Part shown: in pieces, positions 1 through 8,518 of the stretch
Position numbering within the stretch: the stretch's first letter is position 1
Layout: every line of letters starts with the position of its first letter
Position numbers and translations under genes: made by a program
Assembly: GCA_030054145.1 (NCBI GenBank)
Contig: JASGCK010000003.1
Span: forward strand, 62,001-126,000
Origin: Cytophagales bacterium
GTDB taxonomy: Bacteria > Pseudomonadota > Gammaproteobacteria > Burkholderiales > Burkholderiaceae_C
Length of the DNA stretch: 64,000 nucleotides
Reading direction: 5' to 3'
The notes under the pieces: generated by a model
Database searches by the model: none
What the model was told of the DNA's origin: nothing
The model's input: the letters and a program-made list of their open reading frames with translations, nothing else

Positions 1-116
1 TCCCCGACAAAATTGACACCTGCTACCTGATGGCGTCCTTGGCGTAGCTAGCACCCGCTGTCCCGCTAGGGAAAACCACATCACGTGAATTAGTTGCTTG
101 CGATAAAAATGGGGGC

Positions 117-1880
117 ATGAATACTACACACGCCGCGCCTCTTGATCGCCCACATTTCAAGCATTGGCCTAAACGCTTACCGCATTCGATTCCGCTGCCC
201 GAAACATCTCTGTGGCATAACCTAGAGGGTTCAGCCCAGCGTTATCCAAGCAAAGACGCGATTGTGTTTTTGGGTACGCACATGACCTATGCGCAATTAG
301 CGGACAAGGCGCTGCGCATGGCGGCGTACTTGCATCAACTCGGTGTGCAGGCGGGGGATCGGGTGGTGCTGGCTATGCAAAATTGCCCGCAACTGATCGT
401 GACGCATTTTGCTATTTTGCGGCTGGGCGCGGTGGTTGTTCCTGTGAATCCGATGAATAAAGCGGAGGAGCTCAAGCACTACATCATCGACCCCGATACG
501 CGCGTGGCTGTAACCACGGCTGATCTGGCGGCCGAGTTAGCTGCGGCTAGCAATGCCTTGGAGCCAGCGCTGCGTTTGGCGCACTTAATTACGACCCAAT
601 TCAGCGATGAGTGTGACTTGGGCGTGACGGGTTCGGATGCGCCGCCCGACGCTTGGCTGCCGTGGCTCTTGGCCCCCCATGCCGCGCCCGCATTGGCTGC
701 GCGTGCGGGCACGGCGGGAAGCCTTGTCCATACGTGGGCGCACATCATGCATGCATCAAAGGTCGATGCAGCAAAGCTTGCGGCGGCATTGCCTGTGCAT
801 CGTGCGCGTCCATTGGATTTGGCTATCTTGCCTTACACCAGCGGCACAACAGGGCTGCCCAAGGGTTGCGAGCATACGCATCGCTCCATCATGCATAACG
901 CCATTAGCTCGGGCCTGTGGGGCAATGCCAGCGCGGCAATTGTTGGGTTGGTGGTTGTACCCATGTTTCATATCACGGGCATGGTCAGCGTTTTGCACTC
1001 CAGCATTTTGCAAGGCGCAACCTTGGTGGTTATGCCGCGTTGGGATCGTGATTTTGCGGGTCGCCTGATCTCCAAACACCGCGTCACGCACTGGACGAAT
1101 ATTCCAACGATGGTGATGGATTTATTGGCTTCACCCCATTTTGCCGACTATGACTTAACGAGCTTGGTCAACATTGGCGGCGGCGGCGCTGCTATGCCAG
1201 CTGCTGTGGCGCAGCGGCTGTTAGATGCTTACGGCTTGGTGTATGTGGAGGGTTATGGACTGACCGAAACGGCTGCGCCCAGCCACAGCAACCCTCCTGA
1301 TCGGGCTAAGCAGCAATGCCTTGGCATTCCGTTTATGAGCACCGATGCGCGGGTGTGGAATCCTGACACCAAACAAGAGTGTGCGGTTGGTGAGCAAGGC
1401 GAAATCATCATGCATGGCCCAGAAATATTTAGCGGGTATTGGAAGCGTCCCGATGCCACTGCCGATGCGTTTATTGAGTTTGCTGGCAAACGATTTTTCC
1501 GTTCAGGCGATATCGGACGAATGGATGAGGATGGTTACTTTTTTATGACCGACCGCCTCAAACGCATGATCAACGCAAGCGGGTTTAAGGTCTGGCCAGC
1601 GGAGGTGGAAGCCCTGATGTTTAAGCACGAAGCCATTGCCGAGGCCTGCGTTGTGGCCAGCCGTGATGCGTATCGCGGCGAGACCGTAAAAGCTTTTGTG
1701 GTGCTACGCCAAAGCCATAAGGGGCGGGTCTCAGAGAGCGATATCGTTGCGTGGTGCAAAAATAATATGGCAACGTATAAAGCGCCCAGAATCATCGAAT
1801 TGATGGACGCATTGCCCAAAAACGGCGCAGGCAAAACCATGTGGCGAACGCTGCAAGAGGCGGAAATGGCGAAACAGTAA
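117..1880 (+). CDS. AMP-binding long-chain acyl-CoA ligase family protein
   Basis: It likely activates a fatty or aromatic acid with ATP to an acyl-adenylate and then to the CoA thioester in the cytoplasm. The ANL-superfamily P-loop YTSGTTGLPKG is near residue 240, the GYGLTETA motif near 378, the SGD hinge region near 465, and a C-terminal catalytic-lysine motif is present as NGAGKTMWR. The length of 587 residues fits the family. No Shine-Dalgarno is placed at a useful distance: a G-run abuts the ATG, and a GATAAAAAT box lies just upstream, so the mRNA may be nearly leaderless. No pathway partner is adjacent, and the substrate cannot be told from sequence. It stands alone on the plus strand ahead of fic. 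Confidence 0.9.
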   Translation: MNTTHAAPLDRPHFKHWPKRLPHSIPLPETSLWHNLEGSAQRYPSKDAIVFLGTHMTYAQLADKALRMAAYLHQLGVQAGDRVVLAMQNCPQLIVTHFAILRLGAVVVPVNPMNKAEELKHYIIDPDTRVAVTTADLAAELAAASNALEPALRLAHLITTQFSDECDLGVTGSDAPPDAWLPWLLAPHAAPALAARAGTAGSLVHTWAHIMHASKVDAAKLAAALPVHRARPLDLAILPYTSGTTGLPKGCEHTHRSIMHNAISSGLWGNASAAIVGLVVVPMFHITGMVSVLHSSILQGATLVVMPRWDRDFAGRLISKHRVTHWTNIPTMVMDLLASPHFADYDLTSLVNIGGGGAAMPAAVAQRLLDAYGLVYVEGYGLTETAAPSHSNPPDRAKQQCLGIPFMSTDARVWNPDTKQECAVGEQGEIIMHGPEIFSGYWKRPDATADAFIEFAGKRFFRSGDIGRMDEDGYFFMTDRLKRMINASGFKVWPAEVEALMFKHEAIAEACVVASRDAYRGETVKAFVVLRQSHKGRVSESDIVAWCKNNMATYKAPRIIELMDALPKNGAGKTMWRTLQEAEMAKQ

Positions 1881-1994
1881 GCGATTTGGTTGGCAATTAA
1901 ATGGGCAATTAAGTGAGCATATTTGTTGGCATTTTTATCTCAAAAAGTTTATTTTATTGATATAAAATCAAATAGTTACGTGCTTCTATAAGTT

Positions 1995-2009
1995 GGCATA
2001 AAATATGCC
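1995..2009. promoter_or_regulatory. Inverted repeat over the fic promoter/start
   Basis: A perfect 6+3+6 inverted repeat, GGCATA-AAA-TATGCC, ends 3 bases before the fic ATG and overlaps a TAAAAT -10-like box. The Fic protein carries a C-terminal winged-helix-like region, so autoregulation is an attractive inference but is unproven. A partial copy of the left arm (TTGGCAT) lies about 65 bases upstream. Confidence 0.45.
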
Positions 2010-2012
2010 GAA

Positions 2013-3239
2013 ATGCAATACAAACTCTACACTTCTATTCATCAGTTTGAGCCGTTACTTCCTAGCGAGTTCAAACAAGGCGATCTACTATCCAAAGCAC
2101 ATGATGTGATGCGTGCGGCGACTGAGTTGGTGGCGCAGCCGGTTCCCGATGAGTTGCGCGAATTGTTGCGCGGCATGAATGCTTATTACACCAATCGCAT
2201 CGAAGGACAGCACACACGTCCGCTAGAAATTGAGCAGGCACTTCGAAAAGATTTTTCACATGATGCGGTTATTGCCAATAAGCAAAAATTGGCTTTGAGG
2301 CACATGCTTGCTGAGCGCGAAGTAGAGCGCCATTTAGCGGCGCAAGCCTTATCAGGTGTGGCTTTGACGGGAGTGCAACTGTATAGCGCTGAATTACTGT
2401 GCTACCTACACCATCAGTTATTTGCGGCTGACGACGGCGACGGTGCTGCTACTGCTACTGCTACTGCTACTGCTGGGGTCTTCCGTCAGCAAGAGGTGCA
2501 AGTTGGGCAGCACGTTGCGCCGACGGTTAAGAGTTTGCCGTTGTTTTTATCTCGTTGGACTGAGTATTACGGCGGCGTGCGGCGGGGCGAGGCGGCTTTG
2601 TTGGCAGCGCTTGCTGCGCATCAACGTCTTGGTTGGATTCATCCGTTTGCGGATGGCAATGGCCGCGTGATGCGGCTTCATACCCACACCATGCTTTTTG
2701 CGCAAGGTTTGACGCGTGGCTTGTGGTCGCCGCTGCGCGGCTTTGCTAGAACGGTAGATCGCTACTATGAACTTTTAGCTAGAGCTGATGAGCCTAGGCG
2801 CGGCGACTTGGATGGACGCGGCAATTTGAGTGAGTCCGCCCTCATCGCTTGGATGGATTACGCGCTGGATCTTTGCCTTGATCAAATTCAATTGATGCGT
2901 GGTTTGCTCAAGCTGTCAACGATGGAGCAGCGCATGGCGGCTGCCCTTAGTTTTGAGCAGCATACGCTGCGCTCGGGTGTGCGAATGGAGGCGATTAGAC
3001 CGCTACATTACTTGTGGCTGGGCGGGCATAGTCTGTCGCGCGGGGAGTTTAAAGCCATGATGGGACTTGGTGATCGAATTGCGACCGATGTGCTGACAGC
3101 CCTTGTGCAGCGTGGCTTGCTCAAAAGTGATACGCCGCAAGGTGCTGTGCGGTTTGGCATTCCGCTGCACGCACTGCGGTTTTATTTTCCGTCTCTATGG
3201 CCTGAGGCTGAGGCGGATGTGGCGGCTGAGTTGGCTTAA
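2013..3239 (+). CDS. Fic family protein (putative AMP transferase) with winged-helix C-terminus
   Basis: Fic proteins transfer AMP, or another nucleotide moiety, to protein hydroxyls. The catalytic loop HPFADGNGRVMR begins near residue 210 and contains the catalytic His, the Asp and the GNGR anion-binding segment. An N-terminal TNRIEG near residue 60 fits the [S/T]xxxE[G/N] inhibitory helix, so the enzyme is probably self-inhibited. The last 100 or so residues look like a winged helix (SRGEFKAMMGLGDRIATDVL), common in Fic proteins and often used for DNA binding. The gene is monocistronic. Its stop overlaps the convergent metZ stop in a shared TTAA. A short GCTACT repeat inside the gene encodes an Ala-Thr stretch. 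The target is unknown. Confidence 0.93.
   Translation: MQYKLYTSIHQFEPLLPSEFKQGDLLSKAHDVMRAATELVAQPVPDELRELLRGMNAYYTNRIEGQHTRPLEIEQALRKDFSHDAVIANKQKLALRHMLAEREVERHLAAQALSGVALTGVQLYSAELLCYLHHQLFAADDGDGAATATATATAGVFRQQEVQVGQHVAPTVKSLPLFLSRWTEYYGGVRRGEAALLAALAAHQRLGWIHPFADGNGRVMRLHTHTMLFAQGLTRGLWSPLRGFARTVDRYYELLARADEPRRGDLDGRGNLSESALIAWMDYALDLCLDQIQLMRGLLKLSTMEQRMAAALSFEQHTLRSGVRMEAIRPLHYLWLGGHSLSRGEFKAMMGLGDRIATDVLTALVQRGLLKSDTPQGAVRFGIPLHALRFYFPSLWPEAEADVAAELA
2448..2474 (+). repeat. In-frame GCTACT hexanucleotide repeat in fic
   Basis: There are four GCTACT units plus a trailing GCT, in frame with fic, encoding alternating Ala-Thr at about residues 146-154. A gain or loss of units keeps the reading frame, so the repeat would change linker length and not switch the gene off. 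Confidence 0.85.
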
Positions 3240-4441
3240 AGCAGCGCCTCAAAACCGCGCAGCAAATCTGCTTGGATATCGTCCAAATGCTCAAGTCCAA
3301 CAGCCACACGGATTAGTCCTTGACCAATGCCTGCGGCTTGGCGCTGGGCTTCTGATAGTTTCCCGTGCGATGTGCTGGCAGGGTGCGTGAGCAAGGTTTT
3401 GGTATCGCCAAGGTTGGTGCAACGGGACACGGTTTGCAAGTTGTCGAGCACGGTGAAGGCGCGTGCGCGCGCTTGCTCGGGTGATGCGGCCGTGACATCA
3501 AACGAGAGAACTGCGCCGCCATAGCCCGACATCTGACGCATCGCCAGGTCATGCTGGGCGTGGCTGCTCAGGCCTGGGTAATAAACTTTTGCAACAGCGG
3601 CGTGCCTCTCTAGCCAGTGCGCCAGCGCCAAAGCTTGCTCGCTTTGCGCCCGCATACGCAGCGAGAGAGTCTCCATGCCTTTTAAAACGACCCATGCGTT
3701 GAAGGGCGAGAGCACCATGCCGCAGTTTTTCATCACAGGCAAAAATTTCTCTTTGACCATGGCTGTGGACGCGCACAAAGCGCCTGCCATCACGCGGCCT
3801 TGACCATCCAAATATTTAGTGCCCGAGTGCATCACGATGTCCGCGCCAAACTCCGTGGGGCGTTGCAGCGCGGGGCTTGCGAAGCAGTTGTCCACGGCGA
3901 GCAGTGCATTTGCCCGGTGGGAAATATCCGCCAAAGCGGCTATATCGCACACTTCGCCCAGAGGGTTGGTGGGCGTTTCGGCAAACAGCAGCTTGGTGTT
4001 TGGGCGCACGGCTTGCTGCCAAGCCGCTAAATCGGTTTGCGGCACTGTGGTGGACTCCACGCCAAAACGTGCGAACTCCGAGCCGATTAGTTTGAGCGTA
4101 GAGCCAAAAACAGATTGCGAATAAACCACGTGATCGCCGCTTTTGAGCAAGCTAAAACACAGCAGCATGATGGCGCTCATGCCGCTTGATGTCGCGATGC
4201 AACTCTCCGTGCCCTCCAGTGCAGCTAGGCGCAGCTCCATGCTGGTGACGGTTGGATTGCCGCCGCGCGAGTAGGTGTAGCCCTCTTCCAGCCCAGCAAA
4301 GCGATCAGCCGATTGCTGCGCCGTGCCCTGCACGTAACCACTGGTGAGGTAGAGCGCCTCAGAGTTTTCGCCGTATTGGCTAGGCGCAACAGCGGCGCGA
4401 ACGGCCAGTGTGTCGAAGTGGAGTTTGGTTGTGCTAGTCAT
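3236..4441 (-). CDS. metZ: O-succinylhomoserine sulfhydrylase
   Basis: This PLP enzyme makes homocysteine from O-succinylhomoserine and sulfide in methionine synthesis. It is a full-length Cys/Met-metabolism PLP protein (401 residues). The PLP lysine sits in HSGTKYLDGQGR near residue 208, and the phosphate-binding SSGMSA segment is near residue 83. The metZ assignment over cystathionine gamma-synthase rests on overall character and on its place directly after purF, which is the usual order in this group. It starts 3 bases after the purF stop and is probably the last gene of the folC-purF operon. Its stop codon overlaps the convergent fic stop. Confidence 0.93.
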   Translation of the reverse strand: MTSTTKLHFDTLAVRAAVAPSQYGENSEALYLTSGYVQGTAQQSADRFAGLEEGYTYSRGGNPTVTSMELRLAALEGTESCIATSSGMSAIMLLCFSLLKSGDHVVYSQSVFGSTLKLIGSEFARFGVESTTVPQTDLAAWQQAVRPNTKLLFAETPTNPLGEVCDIAALADISHRANALLAVDNCFASPALQRPTEFGADIVMHSGTKYLDGQGRVMAGALCASTAMVKEKFLPVMKNCGMVLSPFNAWVVLKGMETLSLRMRAQSEQALALAHWLERHAAVAKVYYPGLSSHAQHDLAMRQMSGYGGAVLSFDVTAASPEQARARAFTVLDNLQTVSRCTNLGDTKTLLTHPASTSHGKLSEAQRQAAGIGQGLIRVAVGLEHLDDIQADLLRGFEALL

Positions 4442-4444
4442 GAT

Positions 4445-5914
4445 TTAAGTCCGTTCAGCGTTAAGTTTAGCAATGGACGCGGTATCCACATCGCCCGTTA
4501 CGTACACGCCATCAAAGCACGAGGCATCAAAGTTTTGCACATCGGTGTTGAGGCTGGAGATAGCACTGCGCATCGCGTCTAAGTCTTGATAAATCAAGGC
4601 ATCGCAGCCGATATGGGCTTCTATTTCGGCGACGGTTTTGCCGTTTGCAACCAGGTCTTGGGCGCTTGGCATATCGATGCCGTAGACGTTGGGAAAGCGC
4701 ACGGGCGGCGCGGCGCTGGCGAGGTAGACTTTTTTAGCGCCTGCTTCGCGTGCCATTTGCACAATCTCTTGGCTGGTTGTGCCGCGCACGATGGAGTCGT
4801 CAACCAGCAGCACGTTTTTGCCTGCAAATTCACTGTTGATGGCGTTTAGTTTTTGCCGTACCGATTTTTTGCGCATGGCTTGCCCAGGCATGATGAAGGT
4901 GCGACCGACGTAGCGATTTTTGACAAAGCCTTCGATGTACGGTTTACCAATCAACTGCGCCAGCTGCATGGCGCTGGGACGGCTGGATTCTGGAATGGGA
5001 ATCACCACGTCAATTTGATCGGGCGGCACGGTGGAGATCACCCGCTTGGCAAGCGTTCTGCCCATGTTGAGCCTTGCTTGATAGACCGAGATACCGTCCA
5101 TCACGGAGTCAGGACGCGCTAAATAAACGTATTCAAAAATGCAAGGATTCAGGCTTGTGACCGCAGCGCAAGGCTGGGCGTGGAGCATGCCCTGCGTGTC
5201 AATAAATACGGCTTCTCCAGGGGCAATGTCGCGCACAAGCTTATGCCCTGTGCCCTCCAGGGCAACCGATTCGCTTGCCAGCATCTGCGAGCCCTGTGCA
5301 TCCATGCCAAGGCATAGCGGGCGGATGCCGTAGGTGTCGCGAAAGGCGAGCAGGCCGTGCCCTGCAATCAGCACGATCACAGCATACGAGCCGCGAATGC
5401 GTTTGTGTACGCCGTGTACCGCGCGAAAGACATCCTCTGGCATGAGGTTGATGCCGCGCGTGGCTTTTTCTAGCTCGTCCGCTAAAACGCCCAGCAGCAC
5501 TTCGGAGTCGCTGCGGGTGTTGGTGTGGCGGTGGTTGGTGCGGAACAGCTCGTCGCGTAGCGCGGCAGCGTTGGTCAGGTTGCCGTTGTGTACCAGCACC
5601 AAGCCAAACGGCGCACTCACATAAAAGGGCTGTGCTTCGGCTTCGCTATACGCATCGCCTGCGGTGGGATAGCGCACTTGCGCCAGCCCAATTTTGCCGA
5701 CCAAATTACGCATATTGCGCGTGCGAAATGCATCGCGCACCATGCCACGCCCTTTGTGCAAATGAATGCGGTGTCCGCCTCCCGCGTCCTCTAGCGTTGC
5801 CATGCCCGCCGCGTCTTGCCCACGGTGCTGCAACAGCAGCATGGCGTCATACAGCGTTTGACTGAGGGGCGTTGCGTCAGAAGGAGATTGAACGATACCA
5901 GTGATGCCGCACAT
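4445..5914 (-). CDS. purF: Amidophosphoribosyltransferase
   Basis: PurF catalyses the first committed step of purine synthesis, PRPP + glutamine to phosphoribosylamine. The start at 5914 was chosen because it gives MCGITGI, placing the catalytic Cys at position 2 after Met removal; an in-frame ATG 33 bases upstream would bury it. The N-terminal Ntn glutaminase domain is followed by a PRTase domain with the PRPP loop VLLVDDSIVRGTT near residue 371. The predicted length of 489 residues is normal. It follows cvpA closely, a linkage shared with E. coli (cvpA-purF). Confidence 0.97.
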   Translation of the reverse strand: MCGITGIVQSPSDATPLSQTLYDAMLLLQHRGQDAAGMATLEDAGGGHRIHLHKGRGMVRDAFRTRNMRNLVGKIGLAQVRYPTAGDAYSEAEAQPFYVSAPFGLVLVHNGNLTNAAALRDELFRTNHRHTNTRSDSEVLLGVLADELEKATRGINLMPEDVFRAVHGVHKRIRGSYAVIVLIAGHGLLAFRDTYGIRPLCLGMDAQGSQMLASESVALEGTGHKLVRDIAPGEAVFIDTQGMLHAQPCAAVTSLNPCIFEYVYLARPDSVMDGISVYQARLNMGRTLAKRVISTVPPDQIDVVIPIPESSRPSAMQLAQLIGKPYIEGFVKNRYVGRTFIMPGQAMRKKSVRQKLNAINSEFAGKNVLLVDDSIVRGTTSQEIVQMAREAGAKKVYLASAAPPVRFPNVYGIDMPSAQDLVANGKTVAEIEAHIGCDALIYQDLDAMRSAISSLNTDVQNFDASCFDGVYVTGDVDTASIAKLNAERT

Positions 5915-5927
5915 AGATAGATGTTGA

Positions 5928-6419
5928 TTAGTGAATAAAGGCCGCAACCGATGCTGGCAAGAAAGGTTTCAGCGAGTGAGCCACCGCTTTGGCCGTCTTA
6001 ACCGCTAAAGATGATTGCCAAACCTCGGTAGAGTCAATCGGGGTGAGACTTAAAAATGAAGCGAGCGATAGCAAAATAACAGCCCCGCGCAGCGCACCAA
6101 AGACGCCGCCTAGCAACCGATCTAAGGGCGCTAAGCCGACAGCGCCCAATGTCTTTTTGAGGATGACGGTAAGCACCCCCCACACAATCAACGTGACGAT
6201 AAAGAGGAGTCCGAAAGCCAGCGCGTAGCGCGTGGTGTCACCTGCAGCGGCTGCGGTGAGGTATGGCTCAAGCCGATCGGCAAATGCATACGCCGCAAAG
6301 AATGCCGCAAACCAACCCACGAGCGACATGGTTTCTTGCACAAACCCGCGCCAAACGCCGACTAGGCATGACAGCACCAGTGCGCCAAGGCAAACGTAGT
6401 CAAGCGTGTTGAAGTTCAT
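5928..6419 (-). CDS. cvpA: CvpA family inner-membrane protein
   Basis: The protein has 163 residues with four hydrophobic segments, at about 8-24, 28-46, 64-86 and 104-124. The LAPLDRLLGGVFGALRG motif between the third and fourth is typical of CvpA. The family is linked to colicin V production and envelope stress; its molecular role is not settled. The stop lies 13 bases before the chosen purF start, so the two are co-transcribed. Confidence 0.93.
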   Translation of the reverse strand: MNFNTLDYVCLGALVLSCLVGVWRGFVQETMSLVGWFAAFFAAYAFADRLEPYLTAAAAGDTTRYALAFGLLFIVTLIVWGVLTVILKKTLGAVGLAPLDRLLGGVFGALRGAVILLSLASFLSLTPIDSTEVWQSSLAVKTAKAVAHSLKPFLPASVAAFIH

Positions 6420-6436
6420 TTGAAGTTCATTTGAAT

Positions 6437-7180
6437 TTAAGTTGATGGTTTCAAAACAATTGTTTTAATGCCCAGCTTATGGATACGCGCAGCGGCTCGG
6501 TTGGCTTCTTGCTGCGTGGCAAATGGCCCTAGCCGAACACGGGTGCGGTGCGTACCGTCTTTAGCAAGAGCATCCTGCGTGTAGGGTTTGAAACCTGCTT
6601 TGCTGAGTTTGGCGATGACATCGTTTAGCTTGGCTTTCTCGGTAAATGAGCCCGCTTGAATGATGTATTTCCCCGCAGTGTCTTGCGCTGTGGGGGCTGG
6701 TGCAGTAGGGGGCGATGGCTCTGCTGCGGGCAGTTTTGCGGACGGCTCAGCTTGCGCGGCAGGCTCTGAGGGCGGCGGTGGGTTCGCCGCTGCTGGTGGC
6801 GCTGACTGAGCTGACTGAGCTGACGGAGCTGACGGCGCTGATGGAGCTGACACGGCTGGCGTAGGCGTGACCGTGGCAGCTTGCGTGCTGGTTGGAGCTT
6901 GCGCGATTGTTGGCGCTTGCGTGCTCGTTGGCGCTTGCTCGGTTGCCAAGCTTGCTGGCGCAGAAGCTGGCGATGCTGTGGCGGCAATCTCGATAGCAAC
7001 GCTTGCGGGCAGGGGGCGCGGTTTGGAGTCCAGTAAAAATGGCAATCCTGCCACGGCTAGAAAGACAAGTACGGATGCGCCGATAAAGCGCTGGCGAGCT
7101 TGGCGGCGTAGCCGATCCAAGTCGGACGGCGCAACGACATGGGGGCTGTGGGGGTTGTTAGGGTTGTGAGGGTCAGTCAT
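6437..7180 (-). CDS. SPOR-domain cell-division protein (DedD/FtsN type)
   Basis: An N-terminal cytoplasmic segment leads into one transmembrane helix (residues 32-49), then a long Ala/Pro/Ser/Gln linker of imperfect repeats such as APTSTQ and SAPSAPSAQ, then a C-terminal SPOR domain from about residue 168 (YIIQAGSFTEKAKLNDV). SPOR domains bind denuded septal peptidoglycan, so the protein probably localises to the division site. Placement between folC and cvpA matches dedD. The linker is low complexity and probably variable between strains. Confidence 0.9.
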   Translation of the reverse strand: MTDPHNPNNPHSPHVVAPSDLDRLRRQARQRFIGASVLVFLAVAGLPFLLDSKPRPLPASVAIEIAATASPASAPASLATEQAPTSTQAPTIAQAPTSTQAATVTPTPAVSAPSAPSAPSAQSAQSAPPAAANPPPPSEPAAQAEPSAKLPAAEPSPPTAPAPTAQDTAGKYIIQAGSFTEKAKLNDVIAKLSKAGFKPYTQDALAKDGTHRTRVRLGPFATQQEANRAAARIHKLGIKTIVLKPST

Positions 7181-7198
7181 GAAGCTAGGGGGGCGACG

Positions 7199-8518
7199 CT
7201 AGGTGAGATGAGGTGCGGCGAGTGATGGCAGTCCATGTTCCAGCACACCGCCTACCGTAAAAAATGAGCCAAACACGACGATTCTATCAGTGGGGTCGGC
7301 CGCTAAGAATGCTGCGCTTAGCCCTGCCTGCGGCGTGCTGTGTAGCGAGATGCTGGGCGTATGGATGCGCTTTTTCTCCATAGTCAGCATGGCCTCAATG
7401 TGCGCTTGCAACGCCGTCGCTGTCGCGGCGCGTGGCGTGGGCAAATCGCAGACATACCAAGAGTCGATAAGCGGTGAGATTTTGGCAAGCATGGCCGTTA
7501 AATCTTTATCCGCCATTGCGCCAAATATGGCGTGGGTGCGCGGGTGATAACTCATCGCGTCTAGGTTCGCAGTCAGTGCCGCTACCGAATGCGGGTTGTG
7601 CGCCACATCTAGCACGAGGGTGGGCTGACCTGGGATGATTTGAAAACGCCCAGGCAACTCCACAAACGCTAAGCCATTCCTCACGGCTTGCGCCGTCACG
7701 GGTAGCAGTGGACGAATGGCATCCAGCGCGGCCAGCACCCCCGCCGCGTTGATCAGCTGATTCGCGCCGCGCAGTGCAGGGTAAGCCAGTCCGTGGTATT
7801 GCCGGCGACCACGTGCTTCGCTGGCTGCCCACGACCACTGCTGCTTGTCGCCGCCTAAATGAAAATCGCGTGCCACCAGCCAAAGGTCAGCGCCGCAATC
7901 GGCGGCGTGTTGGCCAATACTGTGCGGCGGTAGCGGGTCGCTGCAAATGACGGGCTTGCCCGCACGCATGATGCCGGCCTTTTCAAACCCAATGGCTTCG
8001 CGCGTGTGCCCAAGTAGCTCGGTGTGATCAAGGTCGATGCTGGTAATGATGGCGCAGTCGGCGCTGATGATGTTGGTTGCGTCTAAGCGCCCACCAAGAC
8101 CCACTTCGAGGATGGCCACGTCTAAGTTGGCTTTTTTAAATGCTAAAAAAGCCGCCAATGTATCGACTTCAAATGCGGTGAGTACGGCATCATGATCAGC
8201 TTGCTCCACCGCTAAAAACACTTGATTAAGCGTCTCGTCACTCACGGATGTGTCATTCACTCGAATGCGTTCGTGAAAGGACACAAGATGCGGTGAAGTG
8301 TAGATGCCTGTTTGGTAACCCGCTTGCCGCAAGATGCTGCTGAGCATGGCGCAAGTGGAGCCTTTGCCATTCGTGCCTGCGACTGTGATGACAACTGGTG
8401 CGGGCCTTGGGCTGTCAAGCCGCTGGTAGCACGCTGCGATGCGCTCAAGCCCAAGGCTAATGGGCTTGTTCTCGTAATGATCTCGGATACGTTTCCACTC
8501 AAATGGTGTCTGGTTCAT
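7199..8518 (-). CDS. folC: Folylpolyglutamate synthase / dihydrofolate synthase
   Basis: FolC adds glutamate to dihydropteroate and to folates. The P-loop VTAGTNGKGS type (VTVAGTNGKGSTCAM) is near residue 45, followed by TSPHLVSFHERIR, EVGLGGRLDATN, DHTELLG with EKAGIM, and the C-domain DVAHNPHS. The start at 8518 (MNQTPFEW, 439 residues) fits the family and forms an ATGA overlap with the stop of the upstream gene. A longer in-frame start inside that gene adds 41 residues with no family similarity. Its paralogue lies two genes upstream. Confidence 0.96.
   Translation of the reverse strand: MNQTPFEWKRIRDHYENKPISLGLERIAACYQRLDSPRPAPVVITVAGTNGKGSTCAMLSSILRQAGYQTGIYTSPHLVSFHERIRVNDTSVSDETLNQVFLAVEQADHDAVLTAFEVDTLAAFLAFKKANLDVAILEVGLGGRLDATNIISADCAIITSIDLDHTELLGHTREAIGFEKAGIMRAGKPVICSDPLPPHSIGQHAADCGADLWLVARDFHLGGDKQQWSWAASEARGRRQYHGLAYPALRGANQLINAAGVLAALDAIRPLLPVTAQAVRNGLAFVELPGRFQIIPGQPTLVLDVAHNPHSVAALTANLDAMSYHPRTHAIFGAMADKDLTAMLAKISPLIDSWYVCDLPTPRAATATALQAHIEAMLTMEKKRIHTPSISLHSTPQAGLSAAFLAADPTDRIVVFGSFFTVGGVLEHGLPSLAAPHLT

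Noticed and set aside
6867..7169. Plus-strand open frame opposite the SPOR gene
   Set aside because: It is the antisense of the Ala/Pro/Thr-rich linker, and its repeats only mirror those codons.
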